Assembly (NCBI RefSeq): GCF_002531755.2
Contig: NZ_CP034998.1
Location: 3,038,001 to 3,102,000, forward strand
DNA: 64,000 bases
Direction: 5' to 3'
Source of the DNA: Rhizobium acidisoli
GTDB lineage: Bacteria > Pseudomonadota > Alphaproteobacteria > Rhizobiales > Rhizobiaceae
Both the position numbers and the translations under genes were made by a program. The notes beneath the pieces are model-generated. The model saw nothing but the letters and a program-made list of their open reading frames with translations, did not search any database and had not been told where the DNA came from. Numbering within the stretch: the stretch's first letter is position 1; each line of letters starts with the position of its first letter. Shown in pieces: positions 47,026-56,168 of this stretch.

Positions 47026-47531
47026 TGGTGCAGACAGGAAAGAAGCCGAAGTGGGGACTGAACGTATTTCGGCCGCTGCGGAACAGCATAGTGACGGCCA
47101 AGTGGCTCTATTATACGAAATTCTGGGGTATGGACATCGATCCGACGGCGAGCTTTTCCCTAAGCGTCCGGTTCGACAAGACCAATCCGAAGGGCCTTCA
47201 TATCGGTGCGGAAACCTATGTCGCCTTTGAGGCGGCGATCCTGACCCATGACCTCACGCGCGGGCTCTACCTTCACACGCGAATCGGCAAACGCTGCTTC
47301 ATCGGCGCCCGCAGCATCATTCTGCCCGGCGTCGAGATCGGCGACGAATGTGTCATCGGCTCCGGCTCGGTGGTGACCAGAAGCGTGCCGCCGCGCTCGC
47401 TCGTGGCGGGCAATCCGGCAAAGATCATCCGCAGCGACATCAAGATCATTTCGCGTTACGGACGCATGGCACGCGAAGACGAAGCGGTCTCGCAGATCGT
47501 CACGCACTTGCCGACTGGAGAAGCACGATGA
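47025..47531 (+). CDS. hexapeptide-repeat O-acetyltransferase
   Basis: This is a 168-residue left-handed beta-helix acyltransferase. Hexapeptide turns run from about residue 60, with [51 protein letters not shown] and the end motif [12 protein letters not shown] supplies the catalytic His of this family. It most likely adds acetyl groups to sugars of the exopolysaccharide in the cytoplasm. It overlaps the genes on both sides by one to four bases. Confidence 0.88.
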   Translation: MVQTGKKPKWGLNVFRPLRNSIVTAKWLYYTKFWGMDIDPTASFSLSVRFDKTNPKGLHIGAETYVAFEAAILTHDLTRGLYLHTRIGKRCFIGARSIILPGVEIGDECVIGSGSVVTRSVPPRSLVAGNPAKIIRSDIKIISRYGRMAREDEAVSQIVTHLPTGEAR

Positions 47532-48430
47532 AGATGTTTGCCTATCGCGGGAAACACGAGAATTTTGGCGACGAGCTCAACCATTGGCTCTGGGAGCGGC
47601 TGCTGCCCGACTTCTTCGATGATGACGAAGGTCAGCTCTTTCTCGGCATCGGTTCGATCCTTTACGACAATTTCGAGCCGAACATGCAGAAGATCGTCTT
47701 CGGCTCAGGTTATGGCGGTTATACCAATCCGCCGAAAGTCGACGGCAACTGGACCTTCTATTTCGTGCGTGGAAAGAAGACCGCCGAAATCCTCGGCATC
47801 GATCCGAGCTACGCCATCGGCGATTCGGGCATCCTGACGCGCAGCTGCTGGGATGCAAAAAGCATCGAGAAGCGCTACCCGGTCTCCTTCATGCCGCACT
47901 ACGAAAGCGCCATGTACGGCAGCTGGGACAAGGTCTGCGATCTCGCGGGCATTCACTATATCGATCCGCGCTGGTCGGTGGAAAAGGTTCTGACCGAAAT
48001 CAGCGCATCACATAAGGTGGTGTCAGAAGCGATGCATGGCTGCATCATATCAGATGCGTTGCGCGTTCCGTGGCGAGCGATCCGCCCGATCGCGCCGGGG
48101 AACAGAGCCAAATGGTATGACTGGGCAAGTGCGCTCGATCTGGAGATCGATTTCGACCCGATCGGCCCGTCGAACCTCGTCGAGGTCGGAGCATCGCTGG
48201 TGCGGAAAAATACCACCCTGTTGAAGAACATAACGTTCCGTCACCGCCGCATCCGGCAGCTGACCGGAAATTACGTCTTCGGTTCGACAGTCAAGACGTT
48301 GCAGCGGGTGGCGGAGAAGCCGGGCCAGCTCAGCACCGATGAGTCGATCGTCAGAGCGCATGAGAGAATGCTGGTCGAGCTGAACCGGCTGAAGCAAGAT
48401 TTTTCCAAGAAAACGGCAAGCGCCCTTTAA
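47528..48430 (+). CDS. polysaccharide pyruvyl transferase (ExoV-like)
   Basis: This 300-residue enzyme puts ketal pyruvate on a sugar using phosphoenolpyruvate. Family features are the start [57 protein letters not shown] and [17 protein letters not shown], which includes the conserved His. It resembles ExoV of the succinoglycan pathway more than the second transferase at 50094. Its ATG overlaps the acetyltransferase stop (ATGA). Confidence 0.88.
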   Translation: MKMFAYRGKHENFGDELNHWLWERLLPDFFDDDEGQLFLGIGSILYDNFEPNMQKIVFGSGYGGYTNPPKVDGNWTFYFVRGKKTAEILGIDPSYAIGDSGILTRSCWDAKSIEKRYPVSFMPHYESAMYGSWDKVCDLAGIHYIDPRWSVEKVLTEISASHKVVSEAMHGCIISDALRVPWRAIRPIAPGNRAKWYDWASALDLEIDFDPIGPSNLVEVGASLVRKNTTLLKNITFRHRRIRQLTGNYVFGSTVKTLQRVAEKPGQLSTDESIVRAHERMLVELNRLKQDFSKKTASAL

Positions 48431-48559
48431 GATCGCAACCGGTTTCGTGACGAGGCAATAAGGCATGATGCTTTTCGACTCCCTCAATGACCTCTGCGCC
48501 CGCAAGGGCGAGACGCACCTCAAATGGTCGATATGCTCGACCTCGGGAGCCGTTCGCCC

Positions 48560-50062
48560 ATGAGCAGTGTGACCGACCGACTGATCCAAGGCAGCATGTG
48601 GCTGAGCCTGTCCCGCGCCATCGTCAACGGGCTTTCGGCACTCAGCACCTTTGTCCTCGCCTGGTATCTCGTACCGGCGGATTTTGGTCTCGTCGCCATT
48701 GCAACGACGATCCAGGTCATCTTGAGTTCGGTCACCGAGCTTTCGCTCAATCAGGCGCTCATCCGCCACGAGTCTCCGAGCGAAACGCACTTCAGCGCGG
48801 TTTGGACATTGAGCGTGACGAGAAGCGCCATATTGGCGCTGCTGTTTGCCGCCGCGTCCTATCCGATCGCCGAGTTTTACAATGAACCTCGTTTGACGAG
48901 CGTGATGCTTGCTCTGAGTTTCAGCCTGCTCCTGAGCGGTCTCGCCAATCCGCGCCGCGTCATGCTCCAGCGCGATCTGATCTTCTGGCAGGAATTCGTC
49001 CTGAACGTCTCGCAAAAGCTCGTCGGCTTCATCGTGACGGTGGCAATTGCTGCGATCTACCAGAGCTATTGGGCGCTTGTGATCGGCACGCTTGCCTATC
49101 AGGTGACCAATATCATCGTCTCCTACACCGTCCTGCCATTCTGGCCGCGCATCACCTTCCGCCATGCCCGGGAACTGTTTTCCTTCTCGGTGTGGCTGAC
49201 GGCCGGACAGATCGTCAATACGCTGAACTGGCGGATCGAGTATCTGCTGATCGGCAAGATGCTCGGCGCCACGCAGCTTGGTCATTATACCGTCGGCAAC
49301 ACGCTTTCGACGCTGCCGACGCGCGAGGCGACGGCGCCGTTGAACCAGACGATTTATCCGGGCTTTTCCAAGGTCCGCAACGATCCGGTCCGGCTTATCG
49401 CAGCCTATCAGCGCGCGCAGGCGCTGCTGGCTGCGGTGGCGCTTCCGGCAGGTATCGGCATGGCTGTTGTGGCCGATCCGATGATGCGGCTGGCCTTGGG
49501 AGAAAAGTGGGCTCCCGCCATCTTCATCGTCCAGGCACTCGCATCGGTCTTCGCCCTGCAGACGCTCGGTTCGCTCGTCCAGCCGCTCGGCATGGCGAAG
49601 GGCCATACCAAGATGCTGTTCATCCGCGACACGCAGATGCTGGTGGTTCGCATTCCCATCATCATCGCCGGCCTGATGATGGCCGGGCTTCCGGGCGTCG
49701 TTTATGCGCGTGTGTTCACGGGTCTGATTTCGACCGTGGTCAACATGCTTCTCGTCAAGCGGCTGATCAATCTGCCGTTCTTCCAGCAGCTCGCGGCGAA
49801 TTTCCGCGCCCTTGCGAGCGTCGCCCTGATGGCCGCCGGCGTCTGGGGATTGTCGCATATCCTGAACACCCCCACCGACAAGCCGGCGCTGGCCCTGCAC
49901 CTTGCCATCCTCGTCGTCACCGGCGGTATTCTCTATATCGGTTCCAGCTTTGTCCTTTGGCTCGCCATGAAGAAGCCGAATGGACCGGAAACAGAAGTTC
50001 AGCGTATCGTCGTCAAGTTCCTGTCAAAAGCCAAGCGTATTGCCGTTCCCAAGTCGGCTTAA
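48560..50062 (+). CDS. polysaccharide flippase (Wzx/WzxC-like)
   Basis: This is a membrane protein of about 500 residues with roughly 12-14 helices and the start VTDRLIQGSMWLSLSRAIVNGLSALSTFVLAWYLVPADFGLVAIATTI. That is typical of the WzxC/ExoT branch of the MOP flippases. It moves the finished lipid-linked repeat unit to the periplasmic side. The ATG at 48560 was chosen over 48524 because GGGAG precedes it at ten bases. No Wzy polymerase gene was recognised in this cluster. Confidence 0.87.
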   Translation: MSSVTDRLIQGSMWLSLSRAIVNGLSALSTFVLAWYLVPADFGLVAIATTIQVILSSVTELSLNQALIRHESPSETHFSAVWTLSVTRSAILALLFAAASYPIAEFYNEPRLTSVMLALSFSLLLSGLANPRRVMLQRDLIFWQEFVLNVSQKLVGFIVTVAIAAIYQSYWALVIGTLAYQVTNIIVSYTVLPFWPRITFRHARELFSFSVWLTAGQIVNTLNWRIEYLLIGKMLGATQLGHYTVGNTLSTLPTREATAPLNQTIYPGFSKVRNDPVRLIAAYQRAQALLAAVALPAGIGMAVVADPMMRLALGEKWAPAIFIVQALASVFALQTLGSLVQPLGMAKGHTKMLFIRDTQMLVVRIPIIIAGLMMAGLPGVVYARVFTGLISTVVNMLLVKRLINLPFFQQLAANFRALASVALMAAGVWGLSHILNTPTDKPALALHLAILVVTGGILYIGSSFVLWLAMKKPNGPETEVQRIVVKFLSKAKRIAVPKSA

Positions 50063-50093
50063 AGCTAAAACGAACATTAACAAGTGAGGCAGA

Positions 50094-51125
50094 ATGACCA
50101 GCCTATCCAGATCTGAGCTGATCGCAAAACTCAATGGCATGATCCATGATTGCCTGAAGGACTATGTCTCGCGCGACGAGCCGCTCGCGATCCTAGACTT
50201 CCCCGACATCCGCAATTGCGGCGACTCGGCGATCTGGCTGGGTGAGATGGCCTATCTCAACGATCGTTTCGGCAAGCGCCCGGACTATGTTTCCAGACTA
50301 TACGACTTCTCCGCGGAAGAATTGAAACGGCGCGTTCCCACAGGCCCGATCTTCATTCACGGTGGCGGCAACTTCGGCGACATCTGGGTTGCCCATCAGG
50401 ATTTCCGTGAAGCGATCATGGAACGTTTCCCCGATCGGCAGATCATCCAGTTCCCGCAATCGATCCACTACAGTTCGGCTGAGCGCATCGAGCAGTCCAA
50501 ACGGGCAATCGGGCGCCACAAGAATTTCGTGCTGCTCGTGCGCGACGAGGAATCGAAGGAATTTTCCGAGAAACATTTCGACTGCACGGTGCGCCTGTGC
50601 CCCGATATGGCTTTCGCCATCGGTGCGCTTCCGGAACGGGCAACGCAAATTCCCGTTCTCGCCATGCTGCGGGAGGATGCGGAACGGGTTGGCGGCACCG
50701 ATCGCAATATCCCTTCCGACATTCCTGTGGAAGACTGGATCACGGAGTCAAAGCGGAAGGTGAATATCGCCAAGAAGCTTGGAGTAGCTTCGGCCTATCT
50801 CGCATTGAAGCCAAGCGAAGTCGCCTTGCGCAGGCTGGACGCGGCTGCGCACAACCGCTTCGAACGCGGCATCAGCCAGATCTCGCGTGCCCGCGCAATC
50901 GTCACCGACCGCCTGCACGTCCATATCTGCTCGGTGCTGCTCGGCCGTCCGCATGCCGTGCTAGACAACAGCTACGGAAAGATCCGCCGTTTCATGAATG
51001 CATTCTCCGGCGGAACGGATCTTTCCTACAAGGCAACCTCGCTCGAAGACGGGATCGAGTGGGCGCGTCACCAGGCAGCCAATCGGCGTATCGATAACAA
51101 AGAAGCCGTGAGCTTGCGGGCTTAA
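50094..51125 (+). CDS. polysaccharide pyruvyl transferase
   Basis: This 343-residue enzyme is of the pyruvyl transferase family. Family features are LAILDFPDIRNCGDSAIWLGEMAYL, GPIFIHGGGNFGDIWVAHQDFRE, QFPQSIHYSS, VLLVRDEESKEF, LCPDMAFAIG and TDRLHVHICSVLLGRPH. The last includes the catalytic His region. The cluster thus encodes two different ketal transferases, which predicts two pyruvylated residues per repeat unit or two products. It is 31 bases after the flippase gene. Confidence 0.88.
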   Translation: MTSLSRSELIAKLNGMIHDCLKDYVSRDEPLAILDFPDIRNCGDSAIWLGEMAYLNDRFGKRPDYVSRLYDFSAEELKRRVPTGPIFIHGGGNFGDIWVAHQDFREAIMERFPDRQIIQFPQSIHYSSAERIEQSKRAIGRHKNFVLLVRDEESKEFSEKHFDCTVRLCPDMAFAIGALPERATQIPVLAMLREDAERVGGTDRNIPSDIPVEDWITESKRKVNIAKKLGVASAYLALKPSEVALRRLDAAAHNRFERGISQISRARAIVTDRLHVHICSVLLGRPHAVLDNSYGKIRRFMNAFSGGTDLSYKATSLEDGIEWARHQAANRRIDNKEAVSLRA

Positions 51126-51137
51126 GGGGGTTATTCG

Positions 51138-51959
51138 ATGCCACTTGTCACCTTCATTATCCCGGTCCGACATCAGGACAATGCCCGCGACTGGAGCAAG
51201 CTGAAGGCAAACCTCAGCCAGACCGTCGCCTCCATTTCCAACCAGACCAATGGAGACTGGCGCGGGATCATCGTGGCCAACGAAGGCGCCGACCTGCCTG
51301 ATCTGCCGGAGAAGTTTTCCGCCGTGCGCGTGACTTTTCCGCCGAACGACCTGCATGAACTCGGAAAGGGCAGCAAGGAAGACTTCCTTGACGCCTTCCG
51401 CGCTGACAAGGGCCGGCGTGTCCTGAGCGGCATGTTGACTGCCGCCGATAGCCGCTTTTTCATGATCGTCGACGACGATGATTTCGTCAGCTCCCGGATC
51501 GTGCAGCACGCATCCGAAAATCGGGATGCCAACGGCTGGACGATCGACCATGGTTATATCTGGGACGACGGCGGCAATTTCCTGTTCGGCCATGATGATT
51601 TCAGCCATCTCTGCGGCACGTCGCTGATCATTCGTGCCGATCTCTACGAACTCCCCGGCCGCTTCGAGGATGCTTCGCTCGACTGGATCAAGTCGATGCT
51701 GGGCAGCCATGTCCGCATTGCGAACATCCTGTCCCAACGTGGAGCGCCGCTGACGAAACTTCCCTTTCGCGGGGCGGTCTATCGGGTTGCCCACGGCGGA
51801 TCGCACAGCCAGGCGCCGAGCCTGCTGCGGCAGTATTTCCTGAACCGCGGCGTGCTCACCAAACCGCGGCGCTGGTTGCGCAATCTTCGCAAGCTGAGGG
51901 TACTCGGTGAAAGTCACAGGCGCGAGTTTTTCGGCAAAATACGGTCGAACCCCGCGTAA
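51138..51959 (+). CDS. GT-A type glycosyltransferase-like protein
   Basis: This is a 273-residue protein with VTFIIPVRHQDNARDWSKL at the start, SISNQTNGDWRGIIVANEGAD and FFMIVDDDDFVSSRIV as the metal-binding stretch. HDDFSHLCGTSLIIRADLYELP is near the acceptor side. It is a diverged GT2-type fold, smaller than its neighbours and lacking the usual ED motif in clear form. The start has GGGGG upstream. It lies 12 bases after the pyruvyl transferase gene. Confidence 0.8.
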   Translation: MPLVTFIIPVRHQDNARDWSKLKANLSQTVASISNQTNGDWRGIIVANEGADLPDLPEKFSAVRVTFPPNDLHELGKGSKEDFLDAFRADKGRRVLSGMLTAADSRFFMIVDDDDFVSSRIVQHASENRDANGWTIDHGYIWDDGGNFLFGHDDFSHLCGTSLIIRADLYELPGRFEDASLDWIKSMLGSHVRIANILSQRGAPLTKLPFRGAVYRVAHGGSHSQAPSLLRQYFLNRGVLTKPRRWLRNLRKLRVLGESHRREFFGKIRSNPA

Positions 51960-52043
51960 GGCGCCGATCCCGTTCAAACATGGCACAGGCAGTCAAAATA
52001 TGAGACTTTTCGCTTTCGACTTCACCAAGAGGGTTGGTCACTG

Positions 52044-52988
52044 ATGTCGGATCTATTCGTCAGCGTGCTCTTTGCATCTTATAATGGCGCCAGCCGACGG
52101 GTGCGCCATATGTTGGATTCCTTGGTGCGCCAGGAACTTCCCCATGATCGATGGGAACTGATTGCTGTCGACAACAACAGCAATGACGACACGTTCGATC
52201 TTTTGAAGTCCTACAGCGACAAGCTTCCGATCACCATCCTGCAGCAGCGCACGCCGGGAAAGTCCGGTGCGTTGAACATGGGCTTGGATCGGGTAAAGGG
52301 AGATGTCGTTGTCCTGACCGACGACGACATTCGCGCTGAACCGAATTGGCTGACGGCAATCGTCGACTGCGCCGCTGCCCATCCCAGCTATGGCGTCTTC
52401 GGCGGCAGAATCGTCCCCGATTGGGAAAAGGAGCCGAAGGATCGCTTTATCGACTGGATTCCTATGGGATCGACATTTGCGATCGTTGACGAGACACAAA
52501 GCGGACCATGCGACCCGACAAAGGTTTGGGGCCCGAACACGATTGTTCGGCGTGAGTTGCTGGGGGCGAGCGTCCGCTATCGGGAAGACATCGGTCCTCT
52601 TCCGGGACCGATGTTCGCAATGGGCGAGGATGCTGAAATCATCATCCGCCTCGCAGCCAGCGGCGCCAAATCCTATCGATGCGCCGAAGCCGTGGTTCAT
52701 CACTGGATTCCTGCATCGAGCGTCACCGAGGATTGGGTGCAGAAACGCGGCGAGCGTCTTGGCTACGGCATGCCGGCGCTGTTTCCCGACGAGGTGCCTG
52801 GAGGAGTGAGGTTAAGCGGCGTGCCGCTTCCGACCTGGATCGAAAGCGCACAATGGGCATTCCGGGCAGGCACGCTTTATCTCCTGCCGCAATCCAAGAA
52901 GCGTTTCTGGGCTATCTGGAAATATTACTACATGCGAGGGTATCGTGCGGGAATTCGCCGATATGCGCCTCAGACGCTGGCGCGGTGA
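52044..52988 (+). CDS. family 2 glycosyltransferase
   Basis: This is a 314-residue GT-A enzyme with SVLFASYNGASRRVRHML, LIAVDNNSNDDTFDLL, TPGKSGALNMGLDRVKGDVVVLTDDDIRAEP (metal motif DDD, about 92) and GEDAEIIIRLAASGAKSYRC. The Trp-rich C-terminal segment may be an amphipathic membrane contact. The hairpin after its stop may limit read-through to the next gene. Confidence 0.88.
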   Translation: MSDLFVSVLFASYNGASRRVRHMLDSLVRQELPHDRWELIAVDNNSNDDTFDLLKSYSDKLPITILQQRTPGKSGALNMGLDRVKGDVVVLTDDDIRAEPNWLTAIVDCAAAHPSYGVFGGRIVPDWEKEPKDRFIDWIPMGSTFAIVDETQSGPCDPTKVWGPNTIVRRELLGASVRYREDIGPLPGPMFAMGEDAEIIIRLAASGAKSYRCAEAVVHHWIPASSVTEDWVQKRGERLGYGMPALFPDEVPGGVRLSGVPLPTWIESAQWAFRAGTLYLLPQSKKRFWAIWKYYYMRGYRAGIRRYAPQTLAR

Positions 52989-53016
52989 TCGATTGGCCTT
53001 AGCAATTCGAAATATT

Positions 53017-53056
53017 ACAGCGTCCTTTGCGCGTCTGAAAAGACGCGCGGCGCTGT
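53017..53056 (+). other. two-part hairpin between glycosyltransferase genes
   Basis: GCGCGTCT at 53029-53036 pairs with AGACGCGC at 53041-53048 around a GAAA loop, and the flanking ACAGCG and CGCTGT pair outside. There is no T-run. The stem ends just before the Shine-Dalgarno GGAGG of the next gene, so it may affect that gene's translation as well as mRNA stability. Confidence 0.65.
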
Positions 53057-53069
53057 AGGAGGCGGTAAT

Positions 53070-53954
53070 TTGAAGCTCTCGGTGCTCATCAATAATTACA
53101 ATTATGGTCGCTTTCTCGGCCCATGCATCGATAGCGTGCTGTCGCAGACCTACCCTGACTTCGAAGTGGTGGTGGTCGACGACGGATCGACGGATGATTC
53201 CCGCGAGATTCTTGCCTCCTACGGGGATCGGATTCTAGCTGTATTGAAGGAAAACGGCGGTCAGGCCTCGAGCTTCAATGCAGGTTTTGCGGCCGCAAGC
53301 GGCGATATCCTCTTTCTCCTCGACGCCGACGATACGTTTTTGCCCGGCAAACTCGCGCGGATCGCCGAGATCTACGAGCGCAACGAGATCGACTGGTGTT
53401 TCGACCGCGTGACGACCGAGGAAGGCGACCAGCCTTCTGCAGAACTGCAAGTGACGCTGTTCGACAAGCGGGACACGCTTCGCAAGGGCGGCTTTCCCTC
53501 GCTCCCGGTGCCGACATCGGGCCTGAGCTTCCGCCGCAGCCTGCTCGCCCAGATATTGCCGATGACCGTCGCGGCAGACGTCGTCCTCAGCGACAATTAT
53601 ATCAAGTTTGCCGCAGCCTATCTCGGCCGCGGCGCCATCGTCGAAACACCGCTGACCTTCCAGCGCATTCATGCGTCGAACCGCTATACCGGCACAAGCC
53701 GGGCAAAGACGCTGCGCCCGCGGATCATGATCGCGACAGGCCTGGAACTGGCCCGCCGATACGATGGGCTGCAGGCGCTCGGCAAGAGCCTGGTGGCCGG
53801 CGGCATTGCCGAGACGACATCGCTGCTGAAGCTTAGGAGCGAAGCGCGCAACACGGTGACCGGCGGTCCGTTCGGCGATACCGCCGCAACCGAGGTTGCC
53901 CTGATGGCGGCGCGCAAGCGTTTGGCAAATATGCTGCGGAAAGGACAGGCATGA
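53070..53954 (+). CDS. family 2 glycosyltransferase
   Basis: This is a 294-residue GT-A enzyme starting at a TTG with GGAGG seven bases upstream. Motifs are LSVLINNYNYGRFLGPCIDSVL, VVVVDDGSTDDSREIL, SSFNAGFAAASGDILFLLDADD (metal motif DAD) and later LSFRRSLLAQILPM. The stop overlaps the next gene's start by four bases, so the two are translated together. Confidence 0.88.
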   Translation: MKLSVLINNYNYGRFLGPCIDSVLSQTYPDFEVVVVDDGSTDDSREILASYGDRILAVLKENGGQASSFNAGFAAASGDILFLLDADDTFLPGKLARIAEIYERNEIDWCFDRVTTEEGDQPSAELQVTLFDKRDTLRKGGFPSLPVPTSGLSFRRSLLAQILPMTVAADVVLSDNYIKFAAAYLGRGAIVETPLTFQRIHASNRYTGTSRAKTLRPRIMIATGLELARRYDGLQALGKSLVAGGIAETTSLLKLRSEARNTVTGGPFGDTAATEVALMAARKRLANMLRKGQA

Positions 53955-54934
53955 ACCAGCAGGAAACCTTCCCGCACTCATCCGTCGGCACCGATCAGGC
54001 AGGTGCCGCGCCGTTGAATATCGCCGTCGGGGTGCTGACCTATCGGCGTCTGGACGGGATCGCCAAGCTGCTTGACGTCATGACGCGCCAGATCACGCAC
54101 CCGGCCCGCCCCTATCATCTCACCATGGTGATCGTCGACAATGATGCGGCCGGCAGCGCCAAGGCAACGGTGGAGGGCTTTGGCCAGACAGGCGCCTACG
54201 ACCTGATCTACGTGGTCGAGCAAAACCAGGGCATCCCTTTTGCGCGCAACCGCGCGCTGGATTCGGCACCGCCCGGCACCGACCTCTTCTGCTTTCTCGA
54301 CGATGACGAATGGCCGGTCGACGGCTGGCTGGACGCCATGCTGGAGACCCGCGAGAAAAACCGCGCCGATTGCGTCTACGGCCCCGTCCAGCCGGTCTAT
54401 CCAGAAAACCCGCCGGAATATTTCATCAAGGCCAGAGTATTCGAGCGCAAGAAGAACATCGACGGCCAGCGCATCGGTTATGCGGCCTCGAACAACGTCA
54501 TGTTCGACTATCCGCTGATCCGCTCATGGAATCTTCGTTTTGAAGAAAAGATGCGGTTCACCGGCGGCACGGACTATCTTTTCTTCAATCAGGCCATCCG
54601 CCGCGGCATGCAGATTTTCTGGGCTGACAAGGCTCTGGTCTATGACATCGTTCCCGCCAACCGGATGACCTGGAAATGGGTGTTGCAAAGACAGTACCGG
54701 CTGGGCAATACCTTTGCCGTCAGCGAGGTTCTGCATGGCAACCTCAAGCGCAAGATCTATCGCGCCGCCTATGGCGCCACGAGGGTCGTGCTCGGACTGG
54801 TCATGCTGCCGGCGATCTTGATTTCACCCTACTGGGGCATGCGCGCGCTCACCCATGTTCTGCGCGGCGCCGGCATGGTTAACGGGATCCTCGGACATGC
54901 CTATCAGGAATACAAGCCCAATGCCGCCCACTGA
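53951..54934 (+). CDS. family 2 glycosyltransferase with C-terminal membrane segment
   Basis: This is a 327-residue GT-A enzyme with IAVGVLTYRRLDGIAKLLDVM, VIVDNDAAGSA, GIPFARNRALD, CFLDDDEWPVDGW (metal motif DDD, about 115) and FTGGTDYLFFNQAIRRG, the acceptor/acid motif. TWKWVLQRQYRLGN follows. A hydrophobic stretch (VVLGLVMLPAILISPYWGM) near the end probably touches the membrane. It is typical of enzymes that extend lipid-linked repeat units. Confidence 0.88.
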   Translation: MNQQETFPHSSVGTDQAGAAPLNIAVGVLTYRRLDGIAKLLDVMTRQITHPARPYHLTMVIVDNDAAGSAKATVEGFGQTGAYDLIYVVEQNQGIPFARNRALDSAPPGTDLFCFLDDDEWPVDGWLDAMLETREKNRADCVYGPVQPVYPENPPEYFIKARVFERKKNIDGQRIGYAASNNVMFDYPLIRSWNLRFEEKMRFTGGTDYLFFNQAIRRGMQIFWADKALVYDIVPANRMTWKWVLQRQYRLGNTFAVSEVLHGNLKRKIYRAAYGATRVVLGLVMLPAILISPYWGMRALTHVLRGAGMVNGILGHAYQEYKPNAAH

Positions 54935-55143
54935 TATTATTTGCGGAAGCGCTCTTGGAGACGTTCTGGCCCTTACTATGTTTCAGCCAAAAGCATCATG
55001 TCTAATAACATCGATGAACTTGATGGCTTCAACCAACCGGGCGAAGAATGGTACACTTCTGCTGAACCATCGTGACACAACCCCTGTTCGAACAGAACGG
55101 TTTTTCGCTCTTACCGTCGGTCAAACATAGGAGATGCCTGTCT

Positions 55144-55602
55144 ATGACTGAGAAAAAATTGAAGGTCCTCGCTGCCTCGTCAGGCGGCGGTCATTGGGAA
55201 CAGCTGATGGCCATGCGCGGCGCGTTCGAGGGCTGCGATATCGTCTTTGCAACGACCATTCCCGGGTTGCTTGCCAAATATGATATTCGCGACGGGCTGG
55301 TCCTTCCCGATTGCAGCCGTGACTCGATTACCATGTCGATCCGGTGCTTTTTCAGCGCCTTCGCCATCGTTATCAAGCAGAGGCCCGATGTCGTCATTTC
55401 CACAGGTGCCGCGCCCGGGCTTTTTTGCCTGCTTGCCGGCAAATTGACGGGCAAGCGGACGATCTGGATCGACAGCGTCGCCAATGTCGAGAAGCTGTCG
55501 CTGTCGGGGAAATTGGCTGGCCGTATCGCGACGCTGTGGCTGACGCAATGGCAACATTTGTCGCGGCCTGATGGCCCCCACTACGCAGGAGCTGTGCTTT
55601 GA
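55144..55602 (+). CDS. pssD: PssD-like glycosyltransferase subunit (Alg14 type)
   Basis: This 152-residue protein resembles Alg14/PssD, the membrane-anchoring half of a two-part glycosyltransferase. The glycine-rich VLAASSGGGHWEQLMAMRGAF, then FATTIPGLLAKYDIRDGL, PDVVISTGAAPGLFCLLAGKLTGKRTIWIDS and the WLTQWQHL stretch are typical. In R. leguminosarum, PssD and PssE together add glucuronic acid to lipid-linked glucose. The stop overlaps the partner's TTG start. The preceding 200 bases are a spacer without a gene. Confidence 0.85.
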   Translation: MTEKKLKVLAASSGGGHWEQLMAMRGAFEGCDIVFATTIPGLLAKYDIRDGLVLPDCSRDSITMSIRCFFSAFAIVIKQRPDVVISTGAAPGLFCLLAGKLTGKRTIWIDSVANVEKLSLSGKLAGRIATLWLTQWQHLSRPDGPHYAGAVL

Positions 55603-56075
55603 TCCTTGTCACCGTCGGAACGCAGCTGCCGTTCGATCGCCTCGTCAAGGCTGTCGACACTTTCGCAAAGGACCTGTCCAGGCCGGTTCTGGCGCAGATC
55701 GGCAAGGGCACCTACACGCCGCAAAATATGAAATGGATCAAGAATATCGAGCCGGCGGACTTCGACCGGGTCTTCTTCGATGCAAGCGTCATCGTCTCTC
55801 ATGCGGGAATCGGCACCGTGCTGACCGCGAAGCGTTTTGGAAAACCGATCATTCTCGTGCCCCGGCAGGCATCCCTCGGTGAGCACCGCAACGATCACCA
55901 GCTTGCCACGGTAGGCCAGCTCGCGGGCCGGCCAGGCATCTATGTCGCGCATAGCGACGAAGATCTGAAGAACTATCTTCTCGACGATCTGGACAGCCCC
56001 TCCCACGAGGATCCGTCCGAGCTTGGACGGGCTTCGCTGGTCAGCTACCTTAAAGGCTATCTCGCGACAGTCTGA
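55599..56075 (+). CDS. pssE: PssE-like glycosyltransferase subunit (Alg13 type)
   Basis: This is a 158-residue Alg13-type catalytic half. The donor-site motifs are MILVTVGTQLPFDRLVKAVD at the start, DASVIVSHAGIGTVLTAKRFGKPIILVPRQ and GEHRNDHQLATVGQL. The start is TTG overlapping the pssD stop, with CAGGAG upstream. A split Alg13/Alg14 pair of this kind generally makes the second step of repeat-unit assembly. A repeat element follows the stop. Confidence 0.86.
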   Translation: MILVTVGTQLPFDRLVKAVDTFAKDLSRPVLAQIGKGTYTPQNMKWIKNIEPADFDRVFFDASVIVSHAGIGTVLTAKRFGKPIILVPRQASLGEHRNDHQLATVGQLAGRPGIYVAHSDEDLKNYLLDDLDSPSHEDPSELGRASLVSYLKGYLATV

Positions 56076-56087
56076 ACCGGTAACGCG

Positions 56088-56130
56088 CGAAAGTGCGTCG
56101 CATCAAATTTGATTCATGCAACGCGCTTCG
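56088..56130. repeat. dispersed rhizobial palindromic repeat, copy 3 (second hairpin only)
   Basis: CGAAAGTGCGTCGCAT at 56088-56103 pairs imperfectly with ATGCAACGCGCTTCG at 56116-56130. The loop region is close to the reverse complement of the stem at 63793-63836. It sits just after pssE, between convergent genes, and may serve as a transcript end. Confidence 0.65.
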
Positions 56131-56168
56131 CCGCCTTGCGGGCGGCGCTATCGGCAAGCAGAGATCTT

